The translations under genes and the position numbers were made by a program. The notes beneath the pieces are model-generated. The model was not told where the DNA came from. It worked only from the letters and a program-made list of their open reading frames with translations, and ran no database searches. A stretch of DNA of 64,000 bases from Echinarachnius parma. Lineage: Eukaryota; Echinodermata; Echinoidea; Clypeasteroida; Echinarachniidae. Each line of letters begins with the position of its first letter. Position 1 is the stretch's first letter. This document shows positions 60,601 to 64,000 of this stretch, one piece after another. The stretch lies in NCBI GenBank assembly GCA_037951105.1, contig JBAMJV010001834.1:62001-126000 (forward strand), in the 5' to 3' direction.

Positions 60601-60976
60601 ATATATCATAAAATAGATTCATTCATAGTTAATCAGTTCTTTTTACATATTTCGCTTTGTTAACGTAAATTTAAATTAGTTCGGTAATTAGTTGACGATC
60701 TTTTGTGCAACTGCAGCAGCTCAAGCAGAGCAGAGGCACCGCGCGGTTGATCGCACAGCCGAAGCAAGCGGGCGGCACAATGAGCAGAGTCAGCTGTTTG
60801 AGCTAGCTAAACCGGCGGCACACATAATCGCGAATAACGATTCGATTTTCAACGTCTACAAGACGCTAAAATGAATTAAATTTAGATCAAGTGATGACAT
60901 ACCTTTCAACAGACAAAGACAACTGCCTCACACAGTGTGAAACTGTGACACCGACGCGGGAAATCTTGGAAAACAT
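46727..60976 (-). CDS. MTHFD2: Mitochondrial methylenetetrahydrofolate dehydrogenase/cyclohydrolase (6 exons)
   Basis: Reading the minus strand, exons 60976-60903, 59439-59252, 50218-49943, 49259-49164, 47717-47484 and 46890-46727 join in phase into a 343-residue protein, close to the usual length of about 350. The family oxidises 5,10-methylene-THF and hydrolyses 5,10-methenyl-THF in the mitochondrial matrix. The N terminus ([20 protein letters not shown]) is basic, hydroxylated and lacks acids, as expected of a targeting peptide. Motifs are YVKNK with the YxxxK catalytic pair Y76/K80, [12 protein letters not shown] (119-130), KDVDGFN (144-150), PATPYG (166-171), the Rossmann segment [10 protein letters not shown] (191-200) and [11 protein letters not shown] (299-309). 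The synthetase domain of MTHFD1-type proteins is absent. MTHFD2 and MTHFD2L cannot be told apart; one gene may represent both. Confidence 0.9.
47484..47717 (-). CDS. MTHFD2: MTHFD2 exon 5
   Basis: Acceptor AAATAG, donor GTAAGA at 47483. Encodes residues 212-289: [45 protein letters not shown] and KLVGDVDYA. Confidence 0.92.
47808..47940 (+). repeat. Dispersed repeat, second copy (MTHFD2 intron 4)
   Basis: CTTGCCTGCATGAAAATAA, GGGGACTCTT and CTCTTTTTGGCATTT are shared with 14330-14470 (complement) and 50308-50510. Confidence 0.5.
49164..49259 (-). CDS. MTHFD2: MTHFD2 exon 4
   Basis: Acceptor TTACAG, donor GTAAGT at 49163. Encodes residues 180-211, [20 protein letters not shown] then [12 protein letters not shown]: the dinucleotide-binding turn. 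Confidence 0.9.
49490..49720. repeat. Dispersed CGCTGGCCCAGGG-type repeat (MTHFD2 intron 3)
   Basis: CCGCTGGCCCTGGGAC and GTGCTAAATTCCACTGGCCC resemble GCCCGCTGGCCCAGGGCCAC with TTCAATTCCACTAAC at 59490-59540. Confidence 0.45.
49943..50218 (-). CDS. MTHFD2: MTHFD2 exon 3
   Basis: Acceptor TTACAG just above 50218, donor GTAGAC at 49942. Encodes residues 88-179: [46 protein letters not shown] and [14 protein letters not shown]. These are the most diagnostic folate-binding motifs of the family. Confidence 0.93.
50308..50510 (+). repeat. Dispersed repeat, third copy, with T/G run insertion
   Basis: Same family as 47808. Between GGGGACTCTT and TTCTTTTGGCATTT it carries TTG repeats, a T run and an 11-G run (50454-50464). 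Confidence 0.6.
50741..51247. repeat. Compound (GAGAAGT)n-(AGG)n microsatellite, about 0.5 kb
   Basis: About 21 copies of a 7-bp unit (50741-50891) pass directly into about 115 copies of AGG. The AGG part is a pure purine tract. Long polyGlu, polyArg and polySer frames here are artefacts. Confidence 0.95.
51549..54776. mobile_element. 3.2-kb GGGCAATTCC element with dispersed TAACGGAATTAC motifs
   Basis: The ends are GGGCAATTCC and GGAATTGCCC, flanked by ACAT on both sides. TAACGGAATTAC occurs at 51563, 51744, 51940, 51961, 52292, 54240 and 54406; one-change forms at 53036 and 53230; looser forms at 52694 and 52849. At 54226-54251 two copies form a perfect 26-bp palindrome. GGGCAATTCCACTGTTAC at 52679 looks like an internal terminus, so a second element may be nested. 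No credible coding frame. Confidence 0.7.
54830..55396. mobile_element. TTAA-ended element (GGGGTATTCCGGGC family)
   Basis: The left end is TTAAAGGGGTATTCCGGGC; the right end on minus is TTAAAGGGGAATTCCACCCC; 567 bp. Confidence 0.75.
55437..55881. mobile_element. TTAA-ended element (GGACCACCAGG family)
   Basis: The left end is TTAAAGGGGACCACCAGG; the right end on minus is TTAAAGGGTACCACCACCC; 445 bp. The interior has a CpG-richer patch (55561-55690) with CGTACGTTTGGAGAC and CACGATGCGC. Confidence 0.75.
55882..57595. other. MTHFD2 intron 2, no clear feature
   Basis: AT-rich, with short ACCAATT repeats near 56308-56350 and an ATATGAATTATGGAT repeat near 57470-57530. Confidence 0.4.
57596..58369. 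mobile_element. TACCGTAAAACT inverted-repeat element with nested insertions
   Basis: TACCGTAAAACTCAGTGTAT at the left and its near complement ending ACGGTA at the right, both with TAAGACGCAC. Inside are a 32-A run (57658-57689), a diverged palindrome with GTGCTCATAAATATTCAT and GTTGAATGTAGCATTC, and a LINE-like 3' end with a TATCTA tail near 58265-58297. Confidence 0.75.
58408..58800 (+). mobile_element. T2-like MITE of the GTTTTGGTTTAGAGGG family
   Basis: The body matches 25789-26217 and the right end is TACTATCCCTTTAA. The left TTAA has decayed. Confidence 0.65.
58992..59153. mobile_element. Hairpin element between 21-bp direct repeats
   Basis: GGTGTCGATCTGTTCGGAAA (59017) pairs with its complement ending at 59122; the loop is near 59068. 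A 21-bp sequence starting TTCTGTAATTATG is identical at 58992-59012 and 59133-59153. Confidence 0.75.
59252..59439 (-). CDS. MTHFD2: MTHFD2 exon 2
   Basis: Acceptor CTGCAG (59445-59440), donor GTAAAC at 59251. Encodes residues 25-87: [33 protein letters not shown] and [14 protein letters not shown] with the catalytic YxxxK. Confidence 0.9.
59835..60070 (-). mobile_element. Diverged T2-like MITE fragment in MTHFD2 intron 1
   Basis: GTGCAATGAGTTAGTGAATATC and GCTCATTTCTCGGCC match the family at 10166; both termini are gone. The orientation call is weak. Confidence 0.45.
60690..60880. other. CpG-rich block near the MTHFD2 first exon
   Basis: GCAGCTCAAGCAGAGCAGAG and CCGCGCGGTTGATCGCAC stand out from AT-rich surroundings, immediately downstream (in gene sense) of exon 1. 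A 60-codon frame on the plus strand is unlike any family I know. Confidence 0.35.
60903..60976 (-). CDS. MTHFD2: MTHFD2 exon 1 (targeting peptide)
   Basis: The ATG is at 60976-60974 and the donor GTATGT is at 60902-60897. It encodes residues 1-24 plus two bases of codon 25. The composition (Lys, two Arg, many Ser/Thr/Val, one Glu at the end) fits a mitochondrial presequence. Confidence 0.8.
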
Positions 60977-61213
60977 GATTTTCTTTTCTTCAATACTTTC
61001 CAACTTCTAGCGACAGCTGCTGCTGATGAACATATAAGTTACAACAACAACAACAGGAACACTGACTAAAAAACATGCGTTCGATCCACATGGAAATTTA
61101 CTGGTAAGTATGGCACGCTAGCTAGGAATGCTATCTAGCCTAGTATGGAACGCTAATGACCTCGAAGTTGAAGTCTTAGTGCATCCACACTTAATAACAA
61201 CAAAAACAGCAAA

Positions 61214-61410
61214 AATTAACAACAACAACAATAATAATAATAATAATGATGATGATGATGATGATAATGGCGATGATGATGATGATGATGATGATGATGA
61301 CGACGATGATAATGATGGTGATGGTGATGTCTGCCCGTGATGATGGTCATGATGATGAATGATGATGATGATGATTGATGGTGATCATGGTTATGATGAT
61401 GAGGATGATG

Positions 61411-61450
<40 letters not shown>

Positions 61451-61455
61451 GGATG

Positions 61456-61502
<47 letters not shown>

Positions 61503-61520
61503 GATGGTGGTGGTGATAAT
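61214..61520. repeat. (AAC)n-(ATA)n-(ATG)n compound microsatellite
   Basis: Trinucleotide tracts succeed one another, upstream of MTHFD2. PolyAsp and polyHis frames here are artefacts. Confidence 0.9.
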
Positions 61521-62004
61521 TTAAGTCAAACAAAAACCAAACCATTCATTGTTTGCTGCCCTCTATTGATTCAGACATTGTAGTGTAGAGGTACTCACTG
61601 CAAGACGTTTTTGGACCCAGAAACACAAAGGATGTTGATGATATATAGGTTTTTATCATTGTCCCTGTGAAAGAATTAGTAGGAAAAATGCATTAAAATG
61701 TTCGAAATAATACCACAGATTAATTTCTTCCGCATATTGTGCAAGCCACATACAAGCTATTAATTATGCTAGCTATACATAGAGCTAGGCTACTCAATTA
61801 GCCGGCGAAGACGGGCGGAACAAGCTGTGATATTTCGCCAAATCTCAGCGGTGCACATGGAACTGTCTTTATATTTTTGCATGTAACTATGCTATGGTTA
61901 ATATTTTACCAATTACACCCTCTTTTAGTACTATTTCACGTAATGTTGATCAATTAGTTTGGCCAATAAAGTTGATTTCCGTAACAATATTGCTGGTGTG
62001 TACG

Positions 62005-62742
62005 ACAGTGTGTCTCAAAAAGAATGGTATACAGTTGGAAACTATTGTTTAAAGGTATGAAGGTAATTTGAAAAATATACACATTTGGTGTCATATTAAA
62101 GAACAATAATTTGAAAAATATGCACATTTGGTGTCATATTAAAGAACGATAATTTGAAAAATATACACATTTACACGATAATCGGGCTTCCTCATGTTGT
62201 TGTTTTTTAAATTAAATTTAATTAGGTTTGTCAGTCGTGAGATATGGTAGTTTGTTTGCAAAATATCAAAATCCACTTTGTGCCATACGTTCTGTGCATT
62301 ACATGACTTACCAAAATGTAATTATTATGTACAAATTATTATGTAAACTTGCTTTTTATAGGGAGACCTTACCATATTTAATCATTGTATAAACCCTTCA
62401 ACATCAGCAGTGACAAATGAAATTGTATACTCTAGCCATTATTGCATCGTTATTTATACCGTGATAATGATTAGTGAGAATACCAAATGTGTGTAACGAA
62501 TGTCCATCGCCATTTTCAGTGCAAATACGCAAATCGGCACAAATGGGTTTTTGTATATTTGTATACAATCGGACATACATGTAATTCGATATCCACTGAA
62601 GGGAAATATGTATCATACAAGGAGCATCTGAAAACAAACCTCTTCCCCTTTAATATAATACCAAATAACCTAACGATTTGTCATATTATCATATTTTAAT
62701 AATGTTTTTCATGACTGTACCATTCTTTTTGAGATACACTGT
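62005..62742. mobile_element. Mariner-like element with TCTCAAAAAGAATGGTA ends
   Basis: ACAGTGTGTCTCAAAAAGAA at the left and TTCTTTTTGAGATACACTGT at the right. Near the left end three tandem units of about 43 bp contain TTTGGTGTCATATTAAAGAA (62070-62170). No transposase frame. Confidence 0.7.
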
Positions 62743-63471
62743 ACAACAAGATAATTTAGATCATATATAGCCTAAGTCCAATGATGGAATTCATTACGCG
62801 ATCATGTAGTGTTTTTTAAACATGATTATTAATTAAAGATATGGAGATATTTTTCTTTAATTGATATGTTGCATTATAGATCATAATTTGTTGTCTATTT
62901 ATGTTACTTTTTACCACGAATAAACGGATAGACAGAGAGTTATATACCTTGACAACTATTTGTAAATCGTGTGTAGGCCCCTATATGGGAATGATGCGCA
63001 TTCAATTGGTTACAATAATATGCTATGTAAGGTACACATATTTTATTATAAATTTACCAATTTGACAAATGATTTTAAACGTCATGCTTATCAGATGGTA
63101 ATGATCAAGACATAAAATAAAGAGACCTGGAAAGCAATGAATGGTGAAGCAAAGAATAACTATAATATCCACACGTACGTAAAATTGATTTATATAAAAT
63201 AAGTCCTAACCCACATTATCTTATTATTTTCTATTATACGTATAATGTATATCACGAATGCAGAAGTAATTTATTCATCGAGGCGGTCTAAAAATTGATC
63301 AGCGATCATAAATTCATTGTATGCAGCACTGTGGAAACAAACAAGTCAATAATATTGAAACTGACTTTACATAAGCTCACCTTTTGTGCGCGAAATACGG
63401 CCTTGCCCGGCATTATTGTTAGCAGGTGGATGAAAAAACAAAAACAATTGTCGTTCATGCGTTGAATTGTA

Positions 63472-63747
63472 CGCGTGTATGGCAAGCCGTGTTCATTTAT
63501 TCATATTTCGTGATAATTTATCAAGAATTGATTTCTTTATTTTAAGAATTTAATTCTTGATATCAAACATTTACTTCTTGATATCATGAATTGAATTATT
63601 GATATCAAGAAATTATTTCCTGTTCAGTAACAAATGGTAATTCTTGATACCAAGTACTGAATTCATGAAATCAAGAATTTAATTCTTGATTCAATTCTTG
63701 ATATCACGAAATATGAATAAATGTTAAAAGGGCTTGCCATACGCGCG
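63472..63747. mobile_element. Inverted-repeat element filled with ATTCTTGATATC words
   Basis: GTATGGCAAGCC and its complement bound 276 bp; TTCATATTTCGTGATA pairs with TATCACGAAATATGAA. The interior is mostly copies of TCAAGAATT, AATTCTTGA and TTGATATCA. Confidence 0.75.
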
Positions 63748-64000
63748 GATAGGATGGCTAAACTATTTAGTTTCGGGACAAGATTATACGAATTTCAAAA
63801 TTACTTCACTTTCGAGCAATGTTTATTCTCAATTTTGTCCATTTTCATGTTTTATTTTTTCCACCACTGGAAATTCCATTTGTATCATTACATATATTTA
63901 AAAATATAATGTAAAACAAAACATACAATACATACTCGACAACTTAATAAATCGTATAGGTCTAGTATACAAAATAAATATAAGAGATATCACATAAAGT

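Noticed and set aside
61128-61583. PolyAsp and polyHis frames
   Set aside because: ATG microsatellite frames.

Overview
The window is animal nuclear DNA: AT-rich, intron-rich and packed with short transposable elements and simple repeats. The exon/intron style, the Kolobok/T2-like TTAA elements, the short-tailed LINE ends and the GGAGGCATAA and CTCATCCGGCCC repeat families suggest a marine invertebrate deuterostome, most likely an echinoderm. That placement is inference. Two protein-coding genes can be reconstructed exon by exon. They converge tail to tail across about 14.8 kb of non-coding DNA.

Gene 1 (+ strand, coding 8490-31961, 12 coding exons, 553 residues) is a class-III PLP-dependent phospho-lyase of the ETNPPL/PHYKPL (AGXT2L) family. 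All splice phases agree and the active-site motifs are present. Two of its exons carry local tandem duplications. The 5' half of exon 6 occurs three times (22053, 22234, 22362). The 3' end of exon 8, with its donor, occurs four times, spaced 54, 54 and 42 bp, all in frame.

Gene 2 (- strand, coding 60976-46727, 6 exons, 343 residues) is a mitochondrial bifunctional methylenetetrahydrofolate dehydrogenase/cyclohydrolase (MTHFD2/MTHFD2L type) with a plausible targeting peptide in exon 1.

Region by region: 1-5.0 kb holds a large foldback, MITEs, LINE and SINE debris and a 0.75-kb inverted-repeat element. 5.0-5.5 kb is a candidate promoter and 5' leader exon. 5.5-32.2 kb is gene 1, whose introns carry many TTAA-flanked MITEs, a 1.43-kb TTAA element carrying a THAP-domain exon, a nuclear-receptor-half-site-rich element and a 35-bp minisatellite. 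32.2-46.5 kb is intergenic, with a 175-bp perfect duplication, a 46-bp satellite, a 1.4-kb tRNA-like minisatellite, nested hairpin elements and a second half-site-rich element in the opposite orientation. 46.5-61.0 kb is gene 2; its second intron contains a 3.2-kb element studded with TAACGGAATTAC motifs and a roughly 0.5-kb compound microsatellite. 61.0-64.0 kb is upstream repeat-rich DNA.

The two genes do not form an obvious functional unit. One acts on phosphoethanolamine (lipid head-group catabolism) and the other on mitochondrial one-carbon folate. The most unusual material is in the repeats and the exon duplications.
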